A DNA stretch of 64,000 nt from Clostridium beijerinckii (GCF_036699995.1 NZ_CP144906.1:328501-392500), one strand, 5' to 3'. Shown: positions 20,957 to 30,577, counted from the stretch's first letter. Program-made: numbers and translations. The notes: generated by a model from the sequence alone, not told the origin.

Positions 20957-21772
20957 ATGAAAAATACATGGCTTAATTTAGAAGGAAAAACAGCAATTGT
21001 AACAGGGGGAGCATCTGGTATTGGTAAGGCAGTTGCACAAGAGTTTTTAAATAATGGTGCAAATGTAGTTGTTTGTGATATGAATCCAAACAAACCTGAA
21101 TTTGATGATCATAATGGACATATGGAATATATAGTTACTAATGTTGCAGATAGAGATAGCGTAGAAAAAATGATTGAGAAGGCTAAAGAGATTACTGGAA
21201 CTATTGATATAATTGTAAATAATGCAGGTATTAATATTCCTAGATTACTAGTTGATAAAAAAGAACCAAAAGGAAAATTTGAGTTAGATGAAAATGTTTG
21301 GGATAAAGTTATGAATGTAAATGTAAAAGGTGTATTTCTATGTGCTCAAGTAGCTGCAAGAGAGATGGCAAGTCAAGGAAAAGGGGTTATTATAAATATG
21401 TCTTCTGAAAGCGGATTGGAAGGATCTGAGGGGCAAAGTGTTTATGCAGCAAGTAAGAATGCAGTAAATTCTTTGACTCGCTCATGGGCAAAGGAGCTGG
21501 GGAAATTAGGTATAAGAGTTATCGGAGTTGCGCCAGGGATTTTAGAAGCTACAGGACTCAGAACTTTAGAATATGAGACAGCGTTAGCTTATACTAGAGG
21601 AATTACTGTAGAAGAATTAAGAGCAGGATATAGTAAAACTTCAACAACTCCATTAGGAAGATCAGGAAAGCTTTCAGAAGTTGCAGATTTAGTTTGCTAT
21701 TTAGCTAGTGATAGAGCAAGTTATATTCATGGAGTTACTTACAATATTGCTGGGGGAAAAACAAGAGGTTAA
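20957..21772 (+). CDS. srlD: Sorbitol-6-phosphate 2-dehydrogenase (SDR family)
   Basis: A 271-residue short-chain dehydrogenase. The NAD-binding motif TGGASGIGKAV is near residue 17, NNAGI near 91, the catalytic Ser in INMSSESGLEGS and Tyr/Lys in YAASKNAV near 160-164. It oxidises glucitol-6-phosphate to fructose-6-phosphate, delivering PTS-imported sorbitol to glycolysis. SDR substrate cannot be read from motifs, so the assignment rests on its place as last gene of the glucitol PTS operon. AGGAGG precedes the ATG. Confidence 0.9.
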   Translation: MKNTWLNLEGKTAIVTGGASGIGKAVAQEFLNNGANVVVCDMNPNKPEFDDHNGHMEYIVTNVADRDSVEKMIEKAKEITGTIDIIVNNAGINIPRLLVDKKEPKGKFELDENVWDKVMNVNVKGVFLCAQVAAREMASQGKGVIINMSSESGLEGSEGQSVYAASKNAVNSLTRSWAKELGKLGIRVIGVAPGILEATGLRTLEYETALAYTRGITVEELRAGYSKTSTTPLGRSGKLSEVADLVCYLASDRASYIHGVTYNIAGGKTRG

Positions 21773-21895
21773 ATAAAAACGATATTAGTACAGAATAAGT
21801 TTAATTATCTGGCCAATTAGCATAGAACAAAGTTAAAAAATTAACAAAGTTATCTAGATTTTAATAATTGAAAAATATATAATTTACATTTTATG

Positions 21896-21922
21896 AAGAG
21901 AAAACTTAGTTTTCTCTTTTAA
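21896..21922 (+). terminator. Terminator of the glucitol operon
   Basis: AAGAGAAAA (21896-21904) pairs with TTTTCTCTT (21910-21918) around a five-base loop; T's follow. It lies about 120 bases after srlD. Confidence 0.75.
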
Positions 21923-22185
21923 AATTTTAAAAATGATTGATATTTAATAAACAATATGTTATGGCAAGCATTAAAAATAAGTTGATATCAATAAGGATAA
22001 GATGAATATTAATTCATACAATTAGAAAAAATAGAACCGAGTAAAGATTAAATAAGATTAATTTCAGGTTATTATTTGATATATTATTTGTAAAAAAGTT
22101 AAAAGCAAAGATGAGATATTGAGAATTTATGATATAATTGAATAATAAAATTATTTTTAGTTATATATGGAGGTAGGATAGAAGA
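21923..22185. other. Spacer upstream of pgi
   Basis: No gene seen. A TATAAT-like string (GATATAATTG, about 22132-22141) some 50 bases before the pgi ATG is a possible -10 without a clear -35. Confidence 0.4.
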
Positions 22186-23535
22186 ATGAATAAAGGTATA
22201 TCACTAGACTTATCAAAAGTTTCTCCTTATTTAGAAGAAGCAGAACTTGAAAATATGGAAAGCATGGTTAAAGCTGTTCATGAAGATTTACACAATAAAA
22301 CAGGCGCAGGTAATGATTTTTTAGGTTGGGTAGACCTTCCTGTAAATTATGATAAAGAAGAATTTGCAAGAATTAAAAAGGCAGCAGAAAAGATTAAATC
22401 AGACTCTGATGTTTTAATAGTTATTGGAATAGGTGGATCATATCTTGGAGCTAGAGCAGCTATTGAAATGTTGACAAATAATTTCCATAATGTATTAGGA
22501 AGTGATAAGAGAAAAGTTCCACAAATATTTTTTGCTGGAAATAATATAAGTTCAACATATATGGCAGAACTTCTACAAGTAATTGAAGGAAAAGATGTAA
22601 GTTTAAATGTAATTTCAAAATCAGGTACAACTACAGAACCAGCAATTGCATTTAGAATTTTAAAATCATATTTAGAAAAGAAATATGGTGTAGAAGAAGC
22701 AAGAAAGAGAATATATGCAACAACTGATAAAGCTAGAGGTGCTTTAAAGACATTAGCTGATTCAGAAGGATATGAAACTTTTGTAGTTCCAGATGATGTT
22801 GGAGGAAGATTTACAGTATTAACAGCGGTTGGATTATTGCCTATAGCTGCGGCTGGAATCGATATTGATGAAATGATGAAAGGTGCTGCAGATGCAAGAA
22901 CAGCTTATTCAGTACCATCAATTAAAGAAAATGACGCTTATAAATATGCAGCAGCTAGAAATGCTTTATATAATAAAGGAGCATCAATTGAAGTATTAGT
23001 AAATTACGAACCATCACTTCATTATTTCAACGAATGGTGGAAACAATTATACGGAGAATCAGAAGGTAAAGATCATAAAGGATTATTCCCAGCAGCAGTA
23101 GATTTTTCAACAGATCTTCACTCAATGGGTCAATATATCCAAGATGGAAGAAGAATAATGTTTGAAACAGTTGTAAATATTGAAAAACCAAAATATGAAA
23201 TAAATATAGAAGAAGCTGATAATGACTTAGATGGATTAAATTTCTTAGCTGGAAAGACTATGGATTTCGTTAATAAGAAAGCATTTGAAGGAACACTATT
23301 AGCTCACAATGACGGTGGAGTTCCTAATATGGTATTAAGTGTACCAGAAATTTCAGCATATTATTTTGGATACATGGTTTATTTCTTTGAAAAGGCTTGT
23401 GGAATAAGTGGATATCTTTTAGCAATAAATCCATTTAATCAACCAGGTGTTGAAGCTTATAAAAAGAATATGTTTGCTTTACTAGGAAAGCCAGGATATG
23501 AAGATATGAAGGCTGAACTAGAAAAGAGACTTTAG
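22186..23535 (+). CDS. pgi: Glucose-6-phosphate isomerase
   Basis: A 449-residue Pgi of the shorter Gram-positive type, starting [16 protein letters not shown]. Motifs: [18 protein letters not shown] near residue 82, [17 protein letters not shown] near 145, [17 protein letters not shown] near 205 and the C-terminal signature [18 protein letters not shown]. It interconverts glucose-6-phosphate and fructose-6-phosphate, so it can also link sorbitol-derived fructose-6-phosphate to upper glycolysis, although it has its own leader. It lies 7 bases before the yaiI-like gene. Confidence 0.97.
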   Translation: MNKGISLDLSKVSPYLEEAELENMESMVKAVHEDLHNKTGAGNDFLGWVDLPVNYDKEEFARIKKAAEKIKSDSDVLIVIGIGGSYLGARAAIEMLTNNFHNVLGSDKRKVPQIFFAGNNISSTYMAELLQVIEGKDVSLNVISKSGTTTEPAIAFRILKSYLEKKYGVEEARKRIYATTDKARGALKTLADSEGYETFVVPDDVGGRFTVLTAVGLLPIAAAGIDIDEMMKGAADARTAYSVPSIKENDAYKYAAARNALYNKGASIEVLVNYEPSLHYFNEWWKQLYGESEGKDHKGLFPAAVDFSTDLHSMGQYIQDGRRIMFETVVNIEKPKYEINIEEADNDLDGLNFLAGKTMDFVNKKAFEGTLLAHNDGGVPNMVLSVPEISAYYFGYMVYFFEKACGISGYLLAINPFNQPGVEAYKKNMFALLGKPGYEDMKAELEKRL

Positions 23536-23542
23536 TTTAATT

Positions 23543-23974
23543 ATGAAGATTATTATTGATGGAGATGCCTGTCCAGGCATCTCCATTATTGAAAAAGTAG
23601 CAAAAGAACACAATATTTCAGTGATAATTTATTGTGATATTCATCATTTTATACAGAGCAATTATTCTGTAGTTAAAGTTGTTGACAGTGGATTTCAAAG
23701 TGTAGATATGTATGTAATGAATGAAACTAAAGAAGGTGACATAATTGTTTCTCAAGACTATGGTGTGGCTGCAATATGTCTATCTAAGAAAGCGAAAGTA
23801 ATAAACCCTAAGGGATATATATATTATGAGAAAAATATAGATAGATTATTGGAAGAAAGACATATATCACAGAAAATAAGAAGAAGTGGAGGAAAGACCT
23901 CTAATCCCAAAAAAAGAACTGACGAAGATAATATTAGGCTGGAAAAAAACTTATTAAAACTTATAACTTGTTGA
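23543..23974 (+). CDS. UPF0178/DUF188 family protein (YaiI/YqxD)
   Basis: A 143-residue protein starting MKIIIDGDACPGISIIEKVA, the standard N-terminus of the YaiI/YqxD family. Further conserved parts are DIIVSQDYGVAAICLSKKAKVINPKG and the C-terminal SGGKTSNPKKRTDED. The fold is thought to be PIN-like with acidic metal-binding residues; no biochemical function is firmly established. It is translated from the pgi message, 7 bases downstream, and followed by a terminator. Confidence 0.88.
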   Translation: MKIIIDGDACPGISIIEKVAKEHNISVIIYCDIHHFIQSNYSVVKVVDSGFQSVDMYVMNETKEGDIIVSQDYGVAAICLSKKAKVINPKGYIYYEKNIDRLLEERHISQKIRRSGGKTSNPKKRTDEDNIRLEKNLLKLITC

Positions 23975-23980
23975 CAATTT

Positions 23981-24010
23981 TAGAAGCTTAGATAAGAGCT
24001 TCTATTTTTA
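23981..24010 (+). terminator. Terminator after the yaiI-like gene
   Basis: TAGAAGCT (23981-23988) pairs with AGCTTCTA (23997-24004) with an eight-base loop, followed by TTTTTA. Confidence 0.78.
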
Positions 24011-24229
24011 TGCGATAAAAAATTGTAAACCTATATTTTGGATATGATTTTAATTATGATTGGAAGATTTTATTTAAAAAAAATCATCTTACTAATATAT
24101 GAGTTTATATAGGCATTTATGATATAATCAAATAAAAAATAAACTGAAGTTATTTACAAAAAATGGTATAAATGTATAATATAATAATAAGGATCATTTT
24201 GAGAATTGGTATGAGAGGAGCATGAATTT

Positions 24230-26635
24230 ATGGAGGAACTTCAGTTAAAGTATGTTGAGATAGCTTTTGATAAGCAAACACCACAAAAAGTTGGCACGGA
24301 GATAAATATATCTGGTAAAATAGATGGGGAAATAGAAAACTTAGAATATAAATTTATTGTTGGCAAAGGTGGGGTTTGGAATACTATACAAGAATTTTCA
24401 GAAAAAAATTATTGCATATGGAAGCCTAAAAGAGAAGGGGAGTATATGGTTATGGTACAAGCCAGAGAGAGGGATGGAAAAAAACCTTTAGACTATTTAG
24501 CCAAAGAGGACTATTCTATAGTGACAGAGGAAGTGAGTAATACTGTGGATAAAGAGACTAGTATTCAAGATGTTACTAATGATGAAGAAATTAGAAGTGC
24601 TTGCAATGATCAAGAAAGTAATTTGCTAGCGTCTGAAAAAGAAGATCCTATTTTATGCAATATTGAATTTAAAGAAGCAATGAATAATATAGAAGATAAT
24701 GTGGTGTTTCTTGAAGTTAAAGAAATTTCTAGAGCAGAAAAAGAAGTATTAATATCAAATAGCTATGCTGATGAAGAAATATCATCTTCTAATGATATCA
24801 AGGAAGTTGAAGATACGGTAGATAATACTCAATATAGTGAAGAAGTTCTAAATAAAATATTAATTGAAAACAATGCTCAAATAGAACCAAGTTTTATAAA
24901 AGATATCAGGATAGATAAAGAGGAAATAAAAGTTGGAGAAAAATGTTGTATTGAAATAAAGACAGATGATGAGAATTTATATTTATATAGATATTATATA
25001 AAAAAGAATAATGAATGGGATATAATTAAGGATTATGATAAAAGTAATATTTTAAAATATACAGCAAATGAGTCGGGGAATAAAGAATTTTTAATTCAGT
25101 GCAAAAGAATGGATTCCACTGAAACTTTTGAAGACCATAGAATTATCACACTAAAAGTGAGAGAAATTGATAAAGTAGAAATAACCAATTTTAAATGTTT
25201 AAATAACTCATTAATAGCGGGAGAAAAGCTTGGTTTTGTAGTAGAAACAAATATTGAAAAATTTGCTAGTAATGAAGATATTGTATTACTATATAAATTT
25301 TATAAAATATATAAAGATGGGAAATCAATTTGTATACAAGACTATTCAACTAAAAATAATGTGTATTATAAGGAAACAGAAGCAGGCAGTTATAGAATCT
25401 TATGTCTTGTAAAAAGCATATTTTCAAATAAAGAATATGATGATAGAGCTATTTTGGTATACAGTGTTAAACCATATAAAACGATTAAGATTAATAATTT
25501 TGTAGCTGATTCGAATTCTCCTAATATAAGTGGAAGTAGTATTAAGTTTACTTCAGAAATAGAAGGTGGAAACAAAGTTATATATAGATATCAGGTTAAT
25601 GGACCCATTAAAGAGGATACGGGCTTTATAGAAAAGAGCGAATTTGTATGGAAGCCATCTGAAGCAGGAGAGTATGACATTATACTTTACGTTAAGGATA
25701 TTAATTATAAAGGTGACTATGAGGATTTAAAAAGAATTACATTTAATATTGAGAAAAAGAGTGAAAAGCCAGTAAAGATTTTAGATATTGTAGTTGATAA
25801 AGAAAAGAAGATTATTGTTGGGGAGCCAGTTGGTATAACGGTAAATGCTGAAGGGGGAGTAAAGCTCCAATATGCATTCACAATTAGAAAAGATGGAAGA
25901 AGGTTAGAGGGAGTAGATTATAATAAATCTAACTGGATCAATTTTATTCCTAATCAGGCAGGAGAGTATGAAGTAGAAATAAGACTTAAGGATAAGTACT
26001 CAGATAAATCTTATGATGCCCAAACAGTTATATATTTGAAGGCTCTAGAATATCTACCTGGTGAAATAGATTATATAATATTGCCTTATAAGGAAACACA
26101 TTTGATTGGGGAAGCTGTGGAATTTGAATGCATTGTTCAAAATACACAGAATACTTTATTGAAATATGAAACTAAAATTAATGGACACTCCATTGAGAAA
26201 ACAGAGTTCTCAAAAAATAAAAAATTGAGATTTATACCTAAAACTGCTGGTAAATACACTATAGAAGTTTATGCTAAAAATGTTAAATGTACTAGTGAGT
26301 ATGATTCTAAAAAGCAGATAAACTTGTATGTAAGTGAGGCGTCCCCTGTAATAGAAACTAATATAATAGCAAATACACTAGAGGGTCATGTAAATGAGGA
26401 ACTTACATTTGAGGCTATAAGCAGAGGCGGGAAAAATGTTTGCTATGAATTTTATTTAATGGAGAACAATGAGTGGAGAAAAGTGCAAGCATACAGTAGG
26501 AAGCATTATTATAGCTTTATGCCGTTTACTCAAGGAAAATATAAGATTTTAGCTTTAGCCAAAAGTTATTATAAAAAGGTTAGTTATGAGGACTATGCTG
26601 AAGTAACATTTTATGTTAAAGGTTTAAAGGTATAG
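24230..26635 (+). CDS. Triple-tyrosine (Y_Y_Y) repeat protein
   Basis: An 801-residue protein built of about seven copies of a 90-100-residue beta-sandwich repeat. Each copy has the pattern Tyr..(K/N)..W..(I/V)..Y/F-S-..N....W/Y..P...G.Y.I.V.(A/V)K......YD/YED, e.g. CIWKPKREGEYMVMVQARER and VWKPSEAGEYDIILYVKD. An acidic linker (about 105-215) separates the first repeat from the other six. This matches the Y_Y_Y domain. No signal peptide or membrane segment is visible, so its location is unclear. It lies 46 bases before a lytic transglycosylase, suggesting a cell-envelope or binding role, but the function is unknown. An ATG at 24222 is out of frame and stops at once. Confidence 0.82.
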   Translation: MEELQLKYVEIAFDKQTPQKVGTEINISGKIDGEIENLEYKFIVGKGGVWNTIQEFSEKNYCIWKPKREGEYMVMVQARERDGKKPLDYLAKEDYSIVTEEVSNTVDKETSIQDVTNDEEIRSACNDQESNLLASEKEDPILCNIEFKEAMNNIEDNVVFLEVKEISRAEKEVLISNSYADEEISSSNDIKEVEDTVDNTQYSEEVLNKILIENNAQIEPSFIKDIRIDKEEIKVGEKCCIEIKTDDENLYLYRYYIKKNNEWDIIKDYDKSNILKYTANESGNKEFLIQCKRMDSTETFEDHRIITLKVREIDKVEITNFKCLNNSLIAGEKLGFVVETNIEKFASNEDIVLLYKFYKIYKDGKSICIQDYSTKNNVYYKETEAGSYRILCLVKSIFSNKEYDDRAILVYSVKPYKTIKINNFVADSNSPNISGSSIKFTSEIEGGNKVIYRYQVNGPIKEDTGFIEKSEFVWKPSEAGEYDIILYVKDINYKGDYEDLKRITFNIEKKSEKPVKILDIVVDKEKKIIVGEPVGITVNAEGGVKLQYAFTIRKDGRRLEGVDYNKSNWINFIPNQAGEYEVEIRLKDKYSDKSYDAQTVIYLKALEYLPGEIDYIILPYKETHLIGEAVEFECIVQNTQNTLLKYETKINGHSIEKTEFSKNKKLRFIPKTAGKYTIEVYAKNVKCTSEYDSKKQINLYVSEASPVIETNIIANTLEGHVNEELTFEAISRGGKNVCYEFYLMENNEWRKVQAYSRKHYYSFMPFTQGKYKILALAKSYYKKVSYEDYAEVTFYVKGLKV

Positions 26636-26681
26636 CTCGAAAATAAACATAGGATAAATTTTGGAGAAAGGTTGTTTAAGT

Positions 26682-27488
26682 ATGGCGATAGATGGTTTAG
26701 ATAAAATATCAAATGAACAATTGTTAGCAATGAATATGCTCAGCAATGGACAAGTAACAAATGATTCTGATTCTAGCAATAGCACTAGCGGTGAAAAAGA
26801 TTTAGCATTTCAACTAGTTATGAAAAATCTTATGGAATCATCAAAAAAATCTAAAGAAAATAGTAATGCTGAATCAAGTGGGAATACAAAGGAAGTAAAA
26901 AGTGAAACAACCAACAGTGAGAAATCAAATTCAAAAGATAATATAAATTTAAATAATGCAGCTAGAGTAGGGCAAACATATGTGACAGGACAAAACTTAG
27001 AAGAAATACCAATGATTTTAACTAATAATTATATTGGTTTTACAAGAAATTCTGAATCTACATTGTCTAATAAAAGTGGAGCTGATATTAAGAAAATATA
27101 TTCGGCTGTAGATGATGCAGCTAAAAAATATGGGGTAGATCCTAATTTAATCTTAGCTGTAATTAAGCAGGAGTCTGATTTTGATCCTAATTCAACATCT
27201 GGTGTCGGAGCTGCTGGATTAATGCAGATAATGCCAGAAAATTTTTCACATTTAGGTATAACTGATGGATATGATGTTGATCAAAATATTAACGGTGGAA
27301 CTAAGTTGCTTAAAGAATATTTAGATAAATATAATGGAAGTTCAGAGATGGCTCTTATGGCATACAATGGAGGACCTGGAACTATGCAAAGAAGAGGTGT
27401 ATCATCCGCTTCTGACCTATATAAAATGCCACAAGAAACTCAGAACTATGTTCCGAAGGTAATCGGGTACTATAGAAATGGAATCTAG
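26682..27488 (+). CDS. Lytic transglycosylase (SLT domain)
   Basis: A 268-residue protein; ATG 26682 follows GGAGAAAGG. Residues 1-130 are Ser/Asn/Lys-rich and low complexity; the C-terminal half is a soluble lytic transglycosylase domain: DAAKKYGVDPNLILAVIKQE, catalytic Glu164 in KQESDFDP, AAGLMQIMP, and MAYNGGPGTM. It would cut the glycan strands of peptidoglycan, leaving 1,6-anhydroMurNAc. No signal peptide is seen, as for the upstream triple-tyrosine protein, so export (if any) must be non-classical or linked to another machine. Confidence 0.9.
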   Translation: MAIDGLDKISNEQLLAMNMLSNGQVTNDSDSSNSTSGEKDLAFQLVMKNLMESSKKSKENSNAESSGNTKEVKSETTNSEKSNSKDNINLNNAARVGQTYVTGQNLEEIPMILTNNYIGFTRNSESTLSNKSGADIKKIYSAVDDAAKKYGVDPNLILAVIKQESDFDPNSTSGVGAAGLMQIMPENFSHLGITDGYDVDQNINGGTKLLKEYLDKYNGSSEMALMAYNGGPGTMQRRGVSSASDLYKMPQETQNYVPKVIGYYRNGI

Positions 27489-27540
27489 GATGTTTTACAT
27501 TCTAGATTTTTTAAGGAATAAAATAATTATAATCATATAA

Positions 27541-27594
27541 AAACTGCATCAAAAAAACCATCAGTAACAGCTAGATGATTTTTTTCATGCAGTT
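27541..27594 (+). terminator. Long terminator hairpin after the transglycosylase
   Basis: AAACTGCAT (27541-27549) pairs with ATGCAGTTT (27586-27594); inside, AAAAAACCATC pairs with GATGATTTTTT. The inner T-run can end + strand transcripts. Confidence 0.78.
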
Positions 27595-27697
27595 TCTTTG
27601 CTGTTTGTTAATATTGTTAACAATATGTACATTTTTAAGTTAAATTTATTTTGTTATCGTATTCAAATATTGGGTAAATGTTTTCAAAAGGCCATAA

Positions 27698-27728
27698 TAA
27701 AAAACGCAACCCTTGGGGCTAGGTTGCG
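27698..27728 (-). terminator. Terminator for the leftward pseudouridine synthase gene
   Basis: Read on the minus strand, CGCAACC (27728-27722) pairs with GGTTGCG (27711-27705) and is followed by TTTTTTATT. It lies about 170 bases past the stop of the minus-strand gene. Confidence 0.75.
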
Positions 27729-27733
27729 CTTTA

Positions 27734-27754
27734 GCAATAAGCAATAAGCAATAA
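27734..27754. repeat. Three tandem GCAATAA heptamers
   Basis: GCAATAA occurs three times in direct succession (27734, 27741, 27748) in the intergenic DNA between convergent genes. Probably a replication-slippage tract. Confidence 0.7.
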
Positions 27755-27899
27755 ATAAAAAGGGGGCTATATATTCCTTTTATTTATCCTTGCAAGAATA
27801 TTATAGGGTATTATTATTAATAATGCAAGTGATTTAATAAAAAATGTGAATATTTTTGAAAGAAATGAATTATTTTATTGCAAAATTATTTAATATTCG

Positions 27900-28625
27900 T
27901 TAATAGCTCTTTAAAAGGCTTAATTCTTCATCTGTTAATTCTCTATATTCGCCTTCTTCTAAATCTGGATCTAATAATAACCCACCGAACTCTTCTCGTT
28001 TAAGATAAGTTACCTTTTTTCCAACCGCTTCAAACATTCTTTTTACTTGGTGGAATTTACCTTCTTGAATTGTAAGCCTTATTTCAGATCCATCGTTATT
28101 GCTCGATAATATCTCAAGCTTAGCTTCTAAACATTTGTACCCATCATCTAAGGTAATTCCATCCTTAAAGGCTTTTATATCTTTTTCATCAACGCTTTTA
28201 TCTATTTCAGCATAATATACTTTATCAACATGCCATTTAGGTGAAATCAATCTATGGTTTAATTCACCATCATTGGTTAATAACAATAATCCAACAGTAT
28301 CTTTATCTAATCTACCAATAGGGAATGGGTCAAAAACCTGATGTTCTAGGTTTAATAAATCAATAACGGTCTCATCTCTATTATCATGGGTAGCTGATAT
28401 AACTCCATCTGGTTTATTCATCATTAGATATATGTATTTACGATATAGTACCTCTTCACCATTAATTTTTATAACAGATTTTTCAGGGTCAACAAGCATG
28501 GCGCTATCTTTTACTATTAGACCATCAACTTCTATAATTCCTTTTTTTGCAAAAGATTTAACATCTTTTCTGCTTCCGTATCCTAAATTAGAAATTATTT
28601 TATCTAATCTTTCCAAATTATTCAC
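27900..28625 (-). CDS. 16S rRNA pseudouridine synthase, RsuA family
   Basis: A 241-residue protein on the minus strand. Residues 1-60 form an S4 RNA-binding domain (MNNLERLDKIISNLGYGSRK). The catalytic domain has the RsuA/RluB signature PIGRLDKDTVGLLLLTNDGEL, where the Asp is the active-site residue, and the later GKFHQVKRMFEAVG. Family members modify U516 of 16S rRNA (RsuA) or 23S rRNA sites (RluB/E/F); the short length and S4 domain favour RsuA. GGAGTG precedes the ATG on the minus strand. Confidence 0.88.
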   Translation of the reverse strand: MNNLERLDKIISNLGYGSRKDVKSFAKKGIIEVDGLIVKDSAMLVDPEKSVIKINGEEVLYRKYIYLMMNKPDGVISATHDNRDETVIDLLNLEHQVFDPFPIGRLDKDTVGLLLLTNDGELNHRLISPKWHVDKVYYAEIDKSVDEKDIKAFKDGITLDDGYKCLEAKLEILSSNNDGSEIRLTIQEGKFHQVKRMFEAVGKKVTYLKREEFGGLLLDPDLEEGEYRELTDEELSLLKSY

Positions 28626-28780
28626 TCCAATCGTTTGTTTGCTTTAATTTATATATTGATTTATTGTACCATAATAATAAATATCTTAACACACGGATAT
28701 ATAACTTATAATTTATCTACTTCATTTTTATTTTTAATAAAACTAGTAGGATTTATACAAATTATAATATTTATAAAAGA

Positions 28781-28819
28781 AAACCATGCATATGAAATAA
28801 CTTCATCTATGCATGGTTT
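28781..28819 (-). terminator. Terminator for the nitroreductase gene
   Basis: Minus-strand stem AAACCATGCAT / ATGCATGGTTT (28819-28809 with 28791-28781), followed on that strand by TCTTTTAT. It is 14 bases past the nitroreductase stop. Confidence 0.75.
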
Positions 28820-28832
28820 TCTATCAATAGAT

Positions 28833-29498
28833 TTATATCCACTGTACAACAGAATTTAATGGTTGTCTTGTTTTTTCGTGTGGTTCTTTAGCGCGGTATC
28901 CAAAGCTAGCCATAACTGAAACACCAAAGTGTTCAGTATCTAAAATACCTTCATTTTTAAGAATTTCTTCTACTTTTTCAATATTAAATCCTTCAATTGG
29001 GCATGAATCAATTTGTAAGAAAGCTGCAGCAGTTAGCATGTTTGCTAGAGCAATGTAAGTTTGTTTACTTGCCCAGTCAAAAATTGCACGATCACTTTCA
29101 AGTAAATTAAAATCATTCTTCTGAAAGCTTTCGAAAGCTGATTTTCTTTGATTGGCTACATCTTCAGGAAGATTTTGAACTTCAGACATAATTTTAGTGA
29201 TATATTCAGAATTATAAATTGTATCAACTTTTTTACGAGCAAGAAGAATTACAAAGTGACTAGCTCCATTAAAACTATTCTGAGCCCCCCAAGATACGGG
29301 AAATAATTTTTCTTTAAGAGATTTATTTTGAACTACAAGGAACTTCCAAGGTTCAAAACCGAATGAACTTGGAGAAAGGCGCCCAGCCTCTAATATAGTA
29401 TTAAAATCTTCTTCAGATACTGTTTTTGTAGGGTCAAATTGCTTACAAGCATGACGAAATTGAAATGCATCTATAATTTCTTTGTTTTTGGTATTCAT
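28833..29498 (-). CDS. Nitroreductase-family NAD(P)H-dependent oxidoreductase
   Basis: A 221-residue FMN-dependent nitroreductase (NfsB-like). Features: FRHACKQFDPTKTVSEEDF at the N-terminus, EAGRLSPSSFGFEPWKFLVV for FMN binding, and the C-terminal GVSVMASFGYRAKEPHEKTRQP. It probably reduces quinones or nitro-compounds with two electrons; the natural substrate is unknown. It is divergent from an HxlR-family regulator, which is the usual genetic sign of control by that regulator. AGAGGTGATT precedes the ATG on the minus strand. Confidence 0.9.
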   Translation of the reverse strand: MNTKNKEIIDAFQFRHACKQFDPTKTVSEEDFNTILEAGRLSPSSFGFEPWKFLVVQNKSLKEKLFPVSWGAQNSFNGASHFVILLARKKVDTIYNSEYITKIMSEVQNLPEDVANQRKSAFESFQKNDFNLLESDRAIFDWASKQTYIALANMLTAAAFLQIDSCPIEGFNIEKVEEILKNEGILDTEHFGVSVMASFGYRAKEPHEKTRQPLNSVVQWI

Positions 29499-29554
29499 TT
29501 AAAAATCACCTCTTATCTAAGTATAAATTAAGTCTAACACAATTGGATACTGCA

Positions 29555-29583
29555 TTGAAGTACGCACAAATTTGATATATAAT
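29555..29583 (+). promoter_or_regulatory. Promoter of the HxlR-family gene
   Basis: TTGAAG (29555-29560), 17 bases, TATAAT (29578-29583), in the divergent spacer between the nitroreductase and the regulator. Confidence 0.7.
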
Positions 29584-29632
29584 ATAAATGAACTTACCTA
29601 AGTATCTATTTTATACTAAAGGAGCGAAAAAT

Positions 29633-29977
29633 ATGCATGAACCAGCTATATATCCAGATTGTCCTAACCACCCATGTCCAGTAGAGACAACACTAAATAT
29701 AATTAGTGGTAAGTGGAAGGGAATTATTCTATATCGTTTATTAGGTGGCAAGAAACGATTTAATGAATTAAAGAAATTGATTCCGAATGTTACACACAGA
29801 ACATTAACACTTCAATTGCGTGAGCTTGAAAGAGATAAAATTTTAAAACGTACAGTTTATGCGGAAGTTCCTCCAAGAGTTGAATATGAGTTGACGGTTC
29901 TTGGTCAGTCTATGTCACCGATAATTAAATCTATGTATGATTGGGGGCTGAATTATCAATCAGAATTAAAGTCTTAA
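29633..29977 (+). CDS. HxlR-family transcriptional regulator
   Basis: A 114-residue winged-helix regulator starting MHEPAIYPDCPNHPCPVETT. ATG 29633 has AAAGGAG eight bases upstream; an in-frame ATG 45 bases earlier lacks one. The core NIISGKWKGIILYRLLGGKKRFNEL and THRTLTLQLRELERDKIL are the HxlR DNA-binding region. The two N-terminal cysteines resemble redox or electrophile sensors such as YodB, whose Cys6 senses quinones; that similarity is an inference. It likely controls the divergent nitroreductase. Confidence 0.9.
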   Translation: MHEPAIYPDCPNHPCPVETTLNIISGKWKGIILYRLLGGKKRFNELKKLIPNVTHRTLTLQLRELERDKILKRTVYAEVPPRVEYELTVLGQSMSPIIKSMYDWGLNYQSELKS

Positions 29978-30058
29978 AAAAGAAATTAAATATTTAATTA
30001 GCGTTTTAAGGAGAATAAAAATTTAAAACTATATTAAAATAATAAAATAAAAAAAGCA

Positions 30059-30087
30059 TTGACAAAAAAATATTAAAATTCTATAAT
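30059..30087 (+). promoter_or_regulatory. marR promoter
   Basis: Consensus TTGACA (30059-30064), exactly 17 bases, TATAAT (30082-30087). The palindromic operator at 30091 covers the predicted start site, so the gene is probably autorepressed. Confidence 0.85.
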
Positions 30088-30090
30088 TAA

Positions 30091-30106
30091 TTCGTACCCG
30101 AACGAA
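30091..30106 (+). promoter_or_regulatory. MarR-type operator 1
   Basis: TTCGTACCCGAACGAA has TTCGT/ACGAA arms. It is the same palindrome family as 30578, 30897 and 30929 and overlaps the start of transcription of marR. Confidence 0.75.
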
Positions 30107-30119
30107 CGAGGTGGTAAAA

Positions 30120-30554
30120 ATGAAAAACAAATGTATCGTTGGAAGAATGAGTATAATTGTTGAAGCGTCCAACAAATTTTTGACAAAAAAAATAAAGGAT
30201 GAGCGACTACCTATATTGCAAAATCACGCAGCACTATTTGATATCTTACCTGAAGATGGTTCGAAGTTACTTTTTAATGAAATAGCAAGCACATGGAAAA
30301 TATCAAAATCATCTTTGTCTGACATAATAAATAAGTATGAGAGTCAGGGGTTGATAAATAAGTGCATGTGTAGCGAAGATAAGAGAAGTGTATATATAAG
30401 TTTAACTCCTGAAGCTGTAGTTATAAAGCAAAGACTTCAAGTTATGGAGAGAGAATTTCTAGATATAATATTAAAAGATTTTGGCGAAGATGAAAAAAAG
30501 GTCTTTGAAGATAATATAGATAAAGCTCTTAAAAATATAATAAAAATGCTCTAA
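30120..30554 (+). CDS. MarR-family transcriptional regulator
   Basis: A 144-residue winged-helix protein; ATG 30120 follows GAGGTGG. The recognition region is LLFNEIASTWKISKSSLSDIINKYESQGLI with wing MCSEDKRSVYISLTPEA. Cys5 near the N-terminus and a CMC at the start of the wing could be redox sensors, as in OhrR-type MarR proteins; not shown here. It sits under a consensus promoter covered by its own type of palindrome and is followed by a NifU-like gene and a chemoreceptor preceded by related palindromes. It most likely represses all three. Confidence 0.85.
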   Translation: MKNKCIVGRMSIIVEASNKFLTKKIKDERLPILQNHAALFDILPEDGSKLLFNEIASTWKISKSSLSDIINKYESQGLINKCMCSEDKRSVYISLTPEAVVIKQRLQVMEREFLDIILKDFGEDEKKVFEDNIDKALKNIIKML

Positions 30555-30568
30555 AGGCATTTTTTTTA
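30542..30568 (+). terminator. Terminator overlapping the marR stop codon
   Basis: AAAAATGC (30542-30549) pairs with GCATTTTT (30557-30564), followed by more T's. The TAA at 30552 lies in the loop, so the 5' arm is coding sequence. Confidence 0.7.
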
Positions 30569-30577
30569 AATAGATAA

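Noticed and set aside
27734..27754. CRISPR-like short repeats
   Set aside because: Only three 7-base units with no spacers. No CRISPR array or cas gene was seen anywhere in the window.
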